From: Albugo candida | Lineage: Eukaryota; Oomycota; Peronosporomycetes; Albuginales; Albuginaceae | Assembly (NCBI GenBank): GCA_905220665.1 | Contig: CAJNAR010000158.1 | Location: 434,001 to 498,000 of the forward strand | Length of the DNA stretch: 64,000 bases | Direction: 5' to 3' | Shown here: positions 1 to 10,956 of the stretch, piece after piece | How positions within the stretch are numbered: position 1 is the first letter of the stretch | Layout: every line of letters starts with the position of its first letter | The notes under the pieces: generated by a model | Databases searched by the model: none | Seen by the model: only the letters and a program-made list of their open reading frames with translations | Told to the model about the DNA's origin: nothing | Made by a program: the position numbers and the translations under genes

Positions 1-614
1 CGTGTCGCATCGGTACGAGATAATATAGAGTACCCTTTACAGTACAAACAATTCCGCTGGTAGAAAGCTTTCGCAAATGTGCACTCGATTGCACCACAGG
101 GCACTTCGAAATCGGGCGATGCATACAAATGGTATAGCGGTATAAAGATGCCAACTCCACTGGAAACAGCTACGTGCAACATTTAGAAACGATAGCCAAT
201 CCCATAACACTACAACCGCAGGGCGTCTGTGCGCTTGAGAACCGGCTTAAACAAGTTACAAATGTATTTACAAGTTATTTTGATTTTTGCTCGTGTTAAA
301 AGGTATACGGCAAAGATCGTTGTCCTTATCAGTCCATTTCTCAGACCAAACTGAACGTACTTTCAACTTCCAAAGACTTTCTCGCAAGATGTAGTTTTCA
401 GACGACAGATGATGGCGATCCGTGAATGCGTACTTGTACCGTGTCGTTCGCGAACATGCTTTTCATTGTACCGTGTTGTTCGCAAATAGGAAATGAAAAG
501 CATGAGAAAGTTGGCTGATCTAGAATTGGGATTATGGAAAGGTGTGCAACTATGAGTTCTGATGCCTTCAATCGACATGCAGGACTTTGAAACTGTAGCC
601 GTATCTTGAAACAG

Positions 615-790
615 CGGGTGGAAACATCGCAGTAGTCTGATTGGTCAGAAAGTCACGTGGTGGGTAAAGCCGCAATTTGATTGGTCAGAAAGTCACGTGG
701 TGAGTGGAAATAGTAAAAAAAGTTGGGTGGAAATAATGCCGTAATCTGGGGGTCAGAAAGCCACGTGGTGGGCGGAAATAGCAATTCTTC
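615..790. repeat. Degenerate tandem repeat with CCAAT-like and CACGTG motifs
   Basis: About three units of 40-60 bp repeat a core reading GTCAGAAAG(T/C)CACGTGGTG, each next to a GGGTGGAAA-like string. The first two units also carry GATTGG, which is an inverted CCAAT box. The CACGTG palindrome is the classic E-box. A further GATTGG lies near 820. The block ends about 200 bp upstream of the ATG at 989, so it may be an old promoter or enhancer block. Function is inferred from motif type only. Confidence 0.6.
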
Positions 791-880
791 AGATAAAACC
801 CATGATTTCTCTCTGTCTGATTGGCGTTTAATGTAGTGCTGCTTTGTCGCTTAACACGAGGACGTAGCTAGCTACAGTAT

Positions 881-931
881 AAGTTCGAAAATGTGTAAAC
901 ACGGTTGGACAGGCCACATTTTCTCGAACTT
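881..931. repeat. Short inverted repeat (hairpin)
   Basis: The left arm 881-895 (AAGTTCGAAAATGTG) pairs with the right arm 915-931, with two unpaired bases and a loop of about 19 nt. A perfect 12-bp palindrome, GTAGCTAGCTAC, lies just before it at 864-875. It sits about 60 bp upstream of the broken caprin-like copy. No function is evident. Confidence 0.5.
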
Positions 932-988
932 CGGGTCAGATCATTTCTAATTTGTTACTGTAAATAGCTATTAGTTCACGCAGCAATT

Positions 989-1237
989 ATGACACAAGCT
1001 CGTGGAAGCCATTCGAACCACGCCCACATTCGCAGTCTGAATTTAGCGGCACAACAAAATGCAGTACCAGACGAATCGTGCTCTGTGATTCGTGAAGATA
1101 TTGTTACAGTCGAAGAAATTGGAATAAAGCCAGCCGCAGCTACCACCGACCCTCCAGCCACCACCAAATCGAATCAGCAGTGTCCGGTCATTCCAAGCAC
1201 GTCAAATGGCGACGAAGGATGTGCTGGCAAACAGTGA
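989..1237 (+). pseudogene. Truncated paralog of the caprin-like gene at 4820
   Basis: This 82-codon frame starts with ATG and its first 24 residues align with the start of the protein encoded at 4820. Shared positions include MT at the start, GS, HA, R, N, A and QQN, and the DNA is also similar there. The middle is unrelated or heavily diverged. After the TGA stop the same frame continues as a basic stretch (EQYKQRMRKKL, about 1276-1308) that resembles the basic helix region of the intact gene (QKRKRSYKKKL). This suggests a duplicated copy broken by a premature stop and then lost downstream. It could instead be a short expressed protein. I see no splice path that restores a long product. Confidence 0.45.
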
Positions 1238-2375
1238 ATCAAAAAAGTCTCGTTTAACGAGCAGTACAAGCAGAGAATGAGAAAGAAACTGCTCATCTTA
1301 AACATAAAACAATATAAGAGCTGCATTCGTACACATTCTTTCTTCTTTTTATTTGACTGTCTACTTTACAGCAGTTTGACCAATCCAATCCGCCGCAAAA
1401 TGAAATTTTAATATCTCGCACTCGAAATACACAATCATTCAAAAAAAGGGCTGATACTCTTTGTATATTCTATTTCTTTTTGAAATGCCATAATCGATGT
1501 GACATACCCGGCTTGTTACCAGTGCGTAAAGGCGAGGGTCTAATGGGCAAGTTCTTATAGAGCCTTCAGCAACTACGGTGGAAAAATAGAAAAAGCCGTT
1601 TATGGCTTGAAGAAACATTTGCAGTTACTTAACAAACTCATGAAGCTCTTACGAGTACAGCTATAAGATGTAACATCGATACAAGAGATTGCGGGAACGC
1701 AATTTGTTTTCCAACAATCAGAATTTTCATTTCTACTTCCAGCCTTTTTCGCGCTAAGAAATCTTATGTTTGTACAGAAACGTGCTCGATCAACTTAAGA
1801 TATTGATTTCAGCTTCGTGATGTTAAGTAGACATATTGTGCCCCATTCAGCGCGGGATTAGAGCATCTGCAAGCTTTTTCAGATAGAGCTTGAGCTACCT
1901 TTTCTAGTTTGTTATTACTTCAAACAATTCTGAACTTTTTGTCGCAAAGTGCGATTCAAGGATGGGAGAGAGAATACTTTCTAATCTCTCAGAATTGCAC
2001 CTTTTTGAAAAGCATGACTCGATTTACGTTGCAGGATGTCAGGTAACTAAATTATGATGCCATTGAAATGGACAAAAACATACTCTCTTTCGTCATCCAT
2101 TTGCACCATTGATACGTAATCCCCCACAAATAGTTTAAATGCGCAAACCGGTTTCTATGTGCGATGTTTGAAATAAAAGCTGTCCTTCGTTCGCAATCAG
2201 TGAAACAATGGAAGCCAGGCGAGCTTATATGCGATGCACACTACTTATGGTGACTACTACCGCAATAACCTTTCCTTGCAAAGCCTATAACAAAAACAAA
2301 TACGACAAAATGACTTATATTAATTACATTCAACTACTCACACTCGATGACGTGCTGTTGAAGAGCAAAATCTAT
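1238..2375. other. Intergenic, no gene seen
   Basis: This is AT-rich sequence without a convincing open frame. The short frame at 2208-2429 has no recognisable motif and runs into the palindrome array. Only the decayed tail of the 989 copy is recognisable, at its left end. Confidence 0.5.
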
Positions 2376-2507
2376 GATGACGTAATGAGGTCATCAATAA
2401 CCTTCCAGCATTTGACTCCAATGACGTAATGAGGTCATCCATGACAGTGATCGGGTTCCAATTGCACGCGTTGTCTGCATCATCTACAATGGCGTAATGA
2501 GGCCATT
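2376..2507. repeat. Three dispersed copies of an 18-20 nt palindrome with constant loop
   Basis: The copies are at 2376-2395, 2421-2438 and 2488-2507. Each has an invariant 8-nt centre, GTAATGAG, flanked by inverted arms. Copies 1 and 2 have ATGAC...GTCAT. Copy 3 has ATGGC...GCCAT, so the arms changed on both sides together. Copy 3 can extend outward as CATCTA...TAGATG with two unpaired bases. The spacing is about 45 and 68 bp. The ATGACGTAAT core resembles an ATF/CREB-type half site. The function, DNA or RNA, is unknown. Confidence 0.7.
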
Positions 2508-2518
2508 AGATGAATATG

Positions 2519-3657
2519 CTAAGTGCGAACCAGCTGCCACTCTTGATTGCGCCAATCTCCTTCTCGATTCTGCGTTCTTCTCAAAACAATCGCGTAGCTT
2601 TCACCTAGTCTTATCCGAAAGGCTTTTCTGTAAGGGTTGTGCGAGTCTTCATCTTCCAATTTAGAACCGCCAAATTGATCTTGTGCCTCGTTCCGATGCT
2701 TCACTTTCCTTACCAACGCTTGCGATAGATCTTGGTTGACTTTTTCGACTTCATGCACTTCGATCTCGTCGGTCCCACAGTCGACAAATGCGCCGTGTTG
2801 CCATATCTGTCCGTTTCCGTTGTCGCCGGTGGACACTCCGCCGTATCGTTGACGCGGCTGAGTCGGTTTTTTAAGCTTTCCACAGTACACTCGAGCTGAA
2901 GTATCGTTTTCTTGGCATCTTCTAACTGGAATGCTTTTGTTTCCAGATTTACCAGCAATTTCAAACTGAGAATTTCGAGTTCGCGCGCTTCAGTGGCGCA
3001 CTTTTCATACGCATGTTGCATTTCCGTTGCCTTTTCCACCGCGTTGTCACGATTGTTTCCAGCCAGGCTTCAAGATCCACGAATCATATGTTGAGTCCGC
3101 TGATTTTATCTTTGCGTCTTCCAGCTAAGCTGATTTTCATTCAATGAGCGCGAAAGCTGCTCGATTTCTTCTTGAGATGGTCGAGTTCGCTGAGACGCGG
3201 TCGCGTTACTGCTTGTCTCCATACCATGACTTTCTATAAAAGTGTGAAAACTACAACGTTTTTCCTCTCACCTTTTGAGTCGTTTGAGTCAGCAGCGCAT
3301 CATTCCAGCGATAACGAGAACAGCCCGACCGAACGCGACACGGAATACGACGACAAGAAACGTGACTCACATCACGGGTCGCAACGCGGTCGGGCTGTTC
3401 TCGTTGTCGCTGGAATGACGCCTGCTGAATTGGAAAAGCGGTTGGGTCGAACACTGTCGTTGTGGTGGCGTTGACGCTTCGGTCGGTGCCCGTATCGCAT
3501 ACCCGCCGCCGACACGCTTCAGAGTCGACGTTCTTGCGTTTCCACTTGCTCCATTTCTACGGAGCACGTTGGCCGTCGTAGATATTCTTCGTCGCTGCAT
3601 TTTCGGAAAAATAATAAGTGCTTCGTTTGAGTCAAAGAAACGAAAGAATACCGACAC
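2519..3657 (-). pseudogene. Decayed coiled-coil protein gene
   Basis: Several overlapping minus-strand frames carry protein-like sequence but do not join cleanly. From the 5' side they are: 3657-3367, basic and Ser/Arg-rich, ending HSSDNENSPT; a short piece near 3226-3113 with a Glu-rich helix (SQEEIEQLSRSLNENQ); 3039-2836, a clear heptad coiled coil (ILSLKLLVNLETKAFQLEDA); and, in another frame, 2806-2519, which continues coiled (DEIEVHEVEKVNQDL) and ends with a stop at 2519. The frame changes within the coiled-coil part (about 2840-2800) without an obvious intron. I read this as a broken gene, but an active gene with unusual introns is possible. The family is not recognised. Confidence 0.4.
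3289..3431. repeat. About 43-bp inverted repeat with 55-bp spacer
   Basis: The left arm 3289-3331 and right arm 3387-3431 are reverse complements over roughly 40 bp with few mismatches. The core is CATTCCAGCGATAACGAGAA on the left. Because of this both strands encode the peptide HSSDNENSPT. It lies inside the decayed coiled-coil locus and suggests a local inverted duplication rather than a functional element. Confidence 0.65.
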
Positions 3658-3780
3658 ATATCGACCTCACCTTGCAAGTCTCTTAGCATGATTCTCGATG
3701 CTAATTCGAGACATTGTCGGTACGAAAAAGGCGGCGCTTTCCAAGCGATTGGAAGCGGAATCGACAGATGAGTTCAAATC

Positions 3781-3937
3781 GATGAGTATATCTCATTTCG
3801 AGTGTCTTTTGCAGTGATAAATTGATGCAAAGGACGCGCAAAATGAGATGTACTCATTGATAAGTGCAACTCATAATGTGGAAGAGCTATTTTTAGATCT
3901 CACGGCAACGTGTACCGTGAGATGCAAAAGTAGCTGC
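3781..3937. repeat. Two adjacent imperfect hairpins
   Basis: Hairpin 1 pairs 3781-3813 with 3826-3859 across a 12-nt loop. About 27 of 33 positions match, and four of the six differences would be G-U pairs if the plus strand were transcribed. Hairpin 2 pairs 3884-3905 with 3915-3937 across a 9-nt loop, with a perfect 9-bp ATCTCACGG stem at the top. The two stems lie 24 nt apart. They could be a structured RNA, a small-RNA precursor or the remains of a foldback transposon. No coding frame crosses them. Confidence 0.55.
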
Positions 3938-4819
3938 AGCCTGAATATGCGGGTGATATGGAACTTATAGTAGAAGTCTATCATTAGTCAATAATACAGA
4001 TTCATAGATGAATAGTATTTATATTATGAAAAGCAACTTGACAGTCAGCGTAACACAGTTTCTTTAAAAAAGATTCGGTCTCCTGTACACTGATGGAAGC
4101 AACAAAAAATACACCAAAAGATGCATAGTGTCAAAGCAATCTCTACTCAAATGTAAGTATGCCATGCAGCAACAACGGGGGCGTTCTAAACTCCGCTGAT
4201 CCCGGTTATGATTACCAGTCGCAACTCGCCGGTATATGAGCAGAGAAGCGGACCAACTGTATACGTACAGACTATTATCCGGGCTGACAACGTCAATCAC
4301 ATGAAGAACCCTCACGGTATCGGTCACCACATCGATCACGGCGATCTCTGGTTACAAAGGTGTGCGCGATTGAACTCAGCATCTACTATTAGACATGAGT
4401 GAAGGACGAGATAGCTTTTGGATCGGCAGTAGCACGAAGGGAGCCACTCGCATTCGCGAATTTCGGAAATTTGATGCTCGCTTGTCTATCCTTTTCATCC
4501 AATTCACGAGAGAACAGGGCATGAGAACGATGCATGCTCTCATGTGCTGAGCACATCGGAGCTCCAAAAGCTGACATCACTGGACCGTTAGACAGGGATA
4601 TGTATAAGCTAGTCGATGGCTACTGCCTAAATGTAAATGTGTGCTTCATGTCAGCGTGCCTCTATTGAAGGATCTGTGCAATAATGTGGAAAAAGCTGAG
4701 AAGGCAACTAGAGTCGACTTATTTATAAGAGGCTTGTAATCTGTGCGGCTTCGTTCATTCACACTGTAGAACCTGATTAACATCACGGTAATTACAAATC
4801 TTGGCAGAACCCAGCAATA
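3938..4819. other. Intergenic, no gene seen
   Basis: Frames on both strands (for example 4064-4339 minus and 4208-4402 plus) are short and overlap each other, and no recognisable domain appears. The right end is the upstream region of the caprin-like gene. Confidence 0.5.
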
Positions 4820-6140
4820 ATGACAGGGACAAAAGGAAGCCGAACGCAGCATGCCAAGGTTCGCTGTGTCAATACTGCGTCTCAACAAAATGATGGTACG
4901 AGTATGTTTACTCGCAAACCTTCTGTGGAAAAAAAATCGATGCAGAAAATCAAAGGAGAATCAATAAATTCAACTGGCTCAATAGCAATCGACATACAAC
5001 ATCCATATCTCGCTTTCATTCAAAAGCGAAAGCGATCCTATAAGAAGAAACTGGATAAAATAATTACCTTAGAGGCTGCATGTGCCGATGGGAAGGTTTG
5101 ATTTAGCGATATAGCTTATCATTCCATGGTAGCTCATCTCCATGTAGGTGCTCAATGAGCAGCAAAAAGAGCTGGTTTCGGGTAAGCCGATGCTAGAGCG
5201 GCTTCTGCTGGAACTCGACATGGTTCGGGATCAATTCATTGAGCTGGAAACAGACAAGGTATTGTGACATTTTAGTTCATGATCGACTGTGACTAATTAT
5301 GTAAATTCCGTATTCTAGCATCCGATATACGATCTCGAGTCGCCGAAAATTTTGGACAGAGACCCTATCGATCCACCTATACGAACAGCTGATAGCACCG
5401 TAAGAGATGAGCATCATGCAATTGAAGATTTGCTCGAGGTTCTTCATATTGTGGACTCATATCGAGGTCTTCAGCAGAACATCCCAACAGTGTTAGACTA
5501 CTATTCCCAGGTGCTGCTGGGAAAAACACGTCCACCAGCAGAGCTCAGCTTCGAAGAGAATCTGGCGGAAAGTGTTGATGTTGCATTGAGATATGCGCAA
5601 AAAAGCGATATGGTGTTTGCATGTGATACGACATACGCGCAATTGAATGGAATCGTTACGCAGCTTGCAAGTGCAAGGAAGCCACAAGACGAACGTTTGA
5701 TGAAAAATAAACCGGGTGAAGTCAGTCCCTTGGTTTCAAAGCATGCAATTGTATCCAACTCAGGGTCAAATGAGCATCCGATATCGAATGGCTCACTCTG
5801 TTTGAACCGGAAAAGCCCTGCAAAGTCGACGATAGATGATAAAGTGGCATGCATCAATTTCTTCACTGACTCAACAATAAATGATGATATTGTCGGAGAG
5901 GCAGCATTGAAGAAGGAGGAGCAAGAACCATCACCTATCATCGACATGGAAAATATTTCGGAGGCACCTTCGCTATCATTTGCCGAGGCTGCCGCTCGCA
6001 AACCTTCAGCAGGAAAATGGAATAGAATTGGTGCTGTTACGGAGGAGAAATCTAAAATGATATGCTCCAGAATTGTGGAGCAGAATCGTCCGAACCACCG
6101 TCGGCGATATCAAGCTCGACCAAAACAAAACAGCCACTAA
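4820..6140 (+). CDS. Caprin-like coiled-coil protein (3 exons)
   Basis: Exons are 4820-5095, 5148-5258 and 5319-6140, joined in frame by introns of 52 and 60 bp and giving about 402 residues. The piece spanning exons 1 and 2 (residues ~70-129) runs from a basic patch (QKRKRSYKKKLDKI) through DGKVLNEQQKEL to LLELDMVRDQFIELE. This matches the pattern of the caprin HR1 region, where a basic helix is followed by G-x-x-LN-x-x-Q and a helical segment. Caprins are cytoplasmic RNA-granule proteins that bind RNA through Arg-rich tails. Here the last ~25 residues are Arg/Asn/Gln-rich (NHRRRYQARPK), which fits. The central part (FAEAAARKPS) is low in known motifs. A broken paralog lies 3.8 kb upstream. 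The coding frame is firm; the caprin link is from motif memory and is moderate. Confidence 0.6.
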
Positions 6141-7317
6141 CATCTTTTCATATGGACGATGCTGGAAATCAAAAAGGTCGCCCTCACGTGTCTCACTCAA
6201 TCACAACCGCGAGTTGGAGTCCAAAAATTCTAGTACGATCCAGCGCGAGACAACACATTGACACTTGTCATTTTGTCTGTTAATAGAAAACATAATTTCG
6301 GGTTCTTCCTTTATTCAGTTGACTCATACGACAGAGCTCTCTTTGATGTTATTAAATTAGATGCTACCACACCAGTCCGTATCGCGAATTTATTGAAGGG
6401 AACTCAGCAGGCATGAATTTTATTGGCTCCACACGCCATACATTGGAGTAATATATCGATGTATACTCCATTTCAAGCGCTATTGTACAGTACTAAAAAT
6501 CTCAATTTTACTCGTAGCTGTTTCCGTTGTGAGAATTTCAGGATACTGCTAGAAAATATCACGTGTGTACAGAATGAGTAGGAAATTCACTCACGTGTTC
6601 AGAGGGCGAATGTCCAACGTGTGAGGAGCCACGTAGAAATTTCTTTTTCGATTCGTGATACACTAAAGCCTGACTTATCCATGCGGTCAACACATGTTCG
6701 CAGCATTGGAATAATATACACCACATTAGTAGCCTGCAGTGTTGCCTCCATGCTCCACAGATTTTATCAAGACTCAGCGAGTCAGCAAGGTACTCGATCG
6801 ATCAGCCAACGAGCTTTCAACAGGATTGTAATCAAGTGGTCTTATTGCACCAATTCGGCACTGTCAAATCATCAAACATACCTTGTGGTCGTGGTGGTAT
6901 TCTGACAAACTTGACGTCTATGACTGCGATACACCTTATTACATATATAGCACCATGACAATGACGTTTGCTGCTTGCTACTCTGTATGCCTCTCCATAT
7001 AGCAGTACGCCAAATTTGGACTGCTTTTCACAAAGAATTACCACCGGCAAGTAGCTTCATTGCATTCTCCGCTTTGCACATATTTGTTCTCGTATGCGCA
7101 TATGGTCAACGCATACAGATGAGTCTCATCTGATCGATACGACCGACATGCTGATCTAAATTCGATCCTATAAAGACATCAACAACCGAATAAGATCCAT
7201 TGTGTGGGGCTAGTGACCGTCATGTCATGTGAGGTTTATTACTGAGAGCTTAATTTTGAGGTAATGCTGCATTATAAAGTTTCGAAGAACATGTACAAGC
7301 TCATTTGACATGTGCTA
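6141..7317. other. Intergenic, no gene seen
   Basis: Short frames such as 6621-6905 (+) and 6832-7050 (-) overlap each other and show no domain. Two CACGTG/CACGTGT-type boxes lie near 6558-6600. The right end is the 3' flank of the bromodomain gene. Confidence 0.45.
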
Positions 7318-8289
7318 TTATTCGCCCTTCTTTTTCTTCTCCTTCTTCTTCTTCTTTTCCTCTTTCTTCCGCTTTTTTCGCTCTTGCTGTAATTCTTCAA
7401 AAGTGGAACGATACGTCTTCAATTTGGAAAAGTACAATTGCTCCAATTCCAAAGCCATTTGATGAACGGGTTCTCCCATTCGATTGAAAGTCGTGGCATT
7501 CTTTACTAATTGTTGCACATCATGAGAGAACTGATCGATTTTATGATACTCGGCCTTTTCGACTTTTTCCTTCATTCGAGTGAGATCCATAGGCTCTTTT
7601 ACATACTCAAAGTATGTAGGGACTCCAAGTCGTTTGCAGTTGTCCCGAGTTATCTTCTACAGAGCGTTCGTCAGACATCACACTTGTGCGCATTGAAATA
7701 GCAAAGAGGTACCTGAATAAACGGGTTACTAGGCTTCCCGTGAACGATCCATTTTGTCCATGTGACGTCGCGTAATTCCAAGATGAGAGGTGCAAGGATC
7801 TTTTGCAACATGGTCGCATCTTCACGTTCTCGTTTACGTCTCTTTTTTTCTTTTTTGTCTTCGTTTTTCCCCTTCACCTTCTCTGACGTACTGGATGCTT
7901 TGATATCAGAAGTCGCTGCTTGTGACGTAGGAGAACGTACTGTTCCTGTGTTTTTCCCATCTTTCTCTGTGAGTTGATCATTTATGTAATATTTCACGCT
8001 ATATAATCGTGTGAGTTGTACCTTTGGATCGTTGCACAAGCATTCCCGGTTTTGATCCTGCAGGAAGCTGAAACGCGGCGCGAAGGAGATTCTCGGGTAA
8101 TGGCTGGATGGGTCGATCGAATGGAACGCCATCCAGTAATCCCACAAGATTACTTTTCACATCCTTTGCACTTGCGGTAACAAAATTGGTGTTATTACCA
8201 CACACACCGCGTAAGAGGTGATGATATGTTTGCGGGAGCTGAGTCGTATTCATTTTCTCAATATAAGTATCTAACTGATATTCTTGCAT
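7318..8289 (-). CDS. Bromodomain protein, single bromodomain (3 exons)
   Basis: Exons from the 5' end are 8289-8022, 7966-7713 and 7656-7318, with introns of 55 and 56 bp and a product of 286 residues. Residues ~90-135 are Lys/Glu-rich and basic. The bromodomain covers roughly 145-255. It starts with a helix (LQKILAPLILELRD), followed by YFEYVKEPMDLTRMKEK, where the conserved P-M-D-L turn is clear. NATTFNRMG contains the Asn that contacts acetyl-lysine. The C-terminus is a run of Lys and Glu (KKRKKEEKKKKKEK). Bromodomains bind acetylated histone tails, so a chromatin role in the nucleus is expected. The N-terminal 90 residues resemble no family I can name. Which complex it belongs to cannot be told from sequence alone. 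Confidence 0.85.
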
Positions 8290-8665
8290 CAGATTATTGT
8301 AATGGATTCCATCATTTTCAACTATTCAAACATAGGTTGAGTGTGATAGGTTCAGTGTTGGCACATAAAGGAAACTTTCTAGCGCTTGCAACGAGCGTGA
8401 AGAAACGTACTGTTCTCTCGTATGAGATAAACGTCTGAAGTCATTAGAAGCAATTCTCCAATATTATGTAACCCTGCCCTAAACACTCCAAGGGTCAAGT
8501 TCGGAATATCATGTAAGATATTATTGTAAGCACTACTAAAAAACTTGTAAATCGTTGGTTATCACTGTGGTTAATAGTAAACTCATTGAAGGTGCTCGCT
8601 TACGAAACGTAAGATACGAACTGACAACGAAATTAGAGCTGTAACATTATAATTCTACGTGTTCC
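8290..8665. other. Spacer between two minus-strand genes
   Basis: These 376 bp separate the end of the glutamate-cysteine ligase gene from the start of the bromodomain gene. They should hold the 3' UTR of the first and the promoter of the second. No further frame or motif is convincing. Confidence 0.5.
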
Positions 8666-10956
8666 TTACCCACACTCACACGATCCCGTTCGACGTTGAA
8701 CATACCGTTGCAGTAATTTTTGACGCATGGAAGCCTGTACACCATCCGTCTTCAGTGGAACTTGATATTTTGCTTGACCTCGAACGGGTTCAATCTTGAA
8801 GTCACCAAGTAAGTCCGGACAATGTTTTACACCTTCTCCGATATCTTGACAATTTACCAGTAAATCGTAAGCGATTGAAGATGAGACAACGGAATCTTTT
8901 TTGTACTCTGGATGTCCCCTCACAAACCGACGCATCCATGTTGCTATTGTTGGCAATTCGCCAGTCGCTCTTTTGATAATAAGATCCAAGTACTTTAATA
9001 TAGTCTGTCGTGTAACATCATCGCATTCGATATAGTCCAAGTACGCGTATATGATTGGGATCAATCCAGTAAAATAGGATCCTTTACCCATCATAATTTC
9101 GGCAATTGTCATAAGTTCGTATCGATCAGGGTCTTCATGGAACGCGCATCGGACATTCTCAGATGCACAATCGCCTTCTTCGGGTGGCGCTAAATGACAT
9201 CGAAAGTAAAATTTCTCATTCAATACGGCATTGATACGATGAGCGGCTTCCATGTTCTCATTCACTTTGGACAATGGAATGTACAAATTGAGATCAAATG
9301 TGAGAATCACACGCGACAAAAGTGCGACGAAAACGGTGTAAGCTGCATTTTCAAAGTCTGTCAGTTGAATTTCCATAGAGCGAAACTCGGTCCGCCAGCC
9401 AACATGAATTTTTGCTGACTGATGTTGCGATGTGTATGGTGGTGGAGGCTTCCAGCGGACTGTTTGCCAGTTTGTTGATTGAATATTTTCGAAATGATCT
9501 GTTTCAGTTGCATTATCCAAATGCAGACGCTGTTTGTAAATGACCAATGGATCGCGATTGAAAAGATGGGAAATATGAAGGGAGAGCAAATGATCCACAC
9601 CATGATCAGTCAGTGTCTGGTACGATTGCTCGTCGTATGGGACTTCGACGTCATTGTACTTAAGTGTCGAAGAATGAGGATCCAAGCCGGACTTATGATT
9701 GCAAATGTATGTCGAGATGCCTTCATACCGAGATTTGGGGAGTCGTTTACAGCCATTGCCAGCCATTTTTGCGTATGCCGCTTGAACTGCTGGATCAGTG
9801 GGAGCAGTGGTTAGACCTAATTCTTGTGGTGTGCGATCATCTACAGCAGCTGAAATGGTTGCCCATCGAACATCCGTGTCTGCTAATCGGCCCTTTAAGA
9901 TCGGTGTGGCTGCTGTGAGGGCCAACATAATTGGCGATAAGACACCCAGATGATCATACAAGTGTCGAGATTCGCCAATATTTTTGGCTTGAAAAGTTAC
10001 TTGCAGGCAGCACATTCCCATCCCAAAGGCCATGCAATCCATATGTATGAAACCAGGGTATGGCTCAGGAAGAGGATTCTCACAAGATACACGTTTTCCG
10101 TCCATAGCATTAGAAGCAGCTTTATCGATATCAGTACTCCTATCAAACACGATCTCTGATGATATCGCCGCCTCAGCTGGTTGGTCGGCCTTTTTGGACT
10201 CATAACTGGGCCGGGATCGCTCAGCATTCCAAATATGATGCTCTTCGATCAACCGAGCTTCTGTGTAGATATCTCTGAATAATGGAACACGAATATCGAT
10301 CTTTCGCTTTCGGCGCTTTCGAATGTTCCGCGTGAGTGCCGCAAAGCGAGGATGTGGATTGATGACATCGTCACTCACATACTGAGATAGCGCGATGGGG
10401 CCATTCGGGGAAGAAGGTGGATCTGTGAAAACCCCAACACCAAGAAGCGGAAATGCAGTGATGGTTGGAGCGATCTCGTCTTCGGCTAAGACTTCCAGGA
10501 GACGGGCACGGCGAAGACGCATATTTGCTTCGACTTTGCGTAAATCATTGGTAAAACCTCCATACGGAACTTTTGGTGTTCCTTCGATCATCCATGCGCT
10601 ACATTCAAAACACATCACTATACAAGCGTAGTTATCTCGTAGTTAAAAGTGTACCCATATTCTGGCACCCATTGACATCCATCTTCATGTCCAGGCTGAT
10701 TATGTTTGGCTTCTTTTTGCTCGAGTTGCGATAAGAGTTCAGCGGCACGAAGTGAGAGTGTTGCTTTTCTTGTAGCCTTGTCCAAACGGAAGATACCGTA
10801 TTCGAGTTCGTCCCCCCATTGAAGCACGTCACCCTCGATACCTTTGACACGATCATAAATATGAAGAAACTGATCGATTCCATTAGCTCGAACATGCTGA
10901 AGCCAGTCTAGAGCTTCTTCCCATTCCATGGGGCTACCATTGACCAGCAGTCCCAT
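8666..10956 (-). CDS. GCLC: Glutamate-cysteine ligase catalytic subunit
   Basis: Exon 1 is 10956-10655 and exon 2 is 10598-8666, joined across a 56-bp GTACAC...TAG intron that restores the family motif EYG-AWMIEGTP. The product is about 744 residues, longer than the human enzyme (637). It makes gamma-glutamylcysteine from glutamate and cysteine with ATP, the first and rate-limiting step of glutathione synthesis in the cytosol. Hallmarks in order are: the N-terminus MGLLVNGSPMEWEEALDW; WGDELEYG with metal-binding acidic residues; MIEGTPKVPYGG; VEANMRLRRARL; the segment FGMGMCCLQVTFQA; SVDDRT-like AAVDDRTPQE; and near the end RGHPEYKKDSVV and CPDLLGDFKI. A C-terminal tail of about 45 residues goes beyond the usual end. 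The gene is divergent from the thiamine pyrophosphokinase gene with 322 bp between starts. Confidence 0.95.

Noticed and set aside
6621..7050. Frames on both strands as a gene or transposon remnant
   Set aside because: No motif, no splice partner and no terminal repeats. The two frames overlap only by chance.
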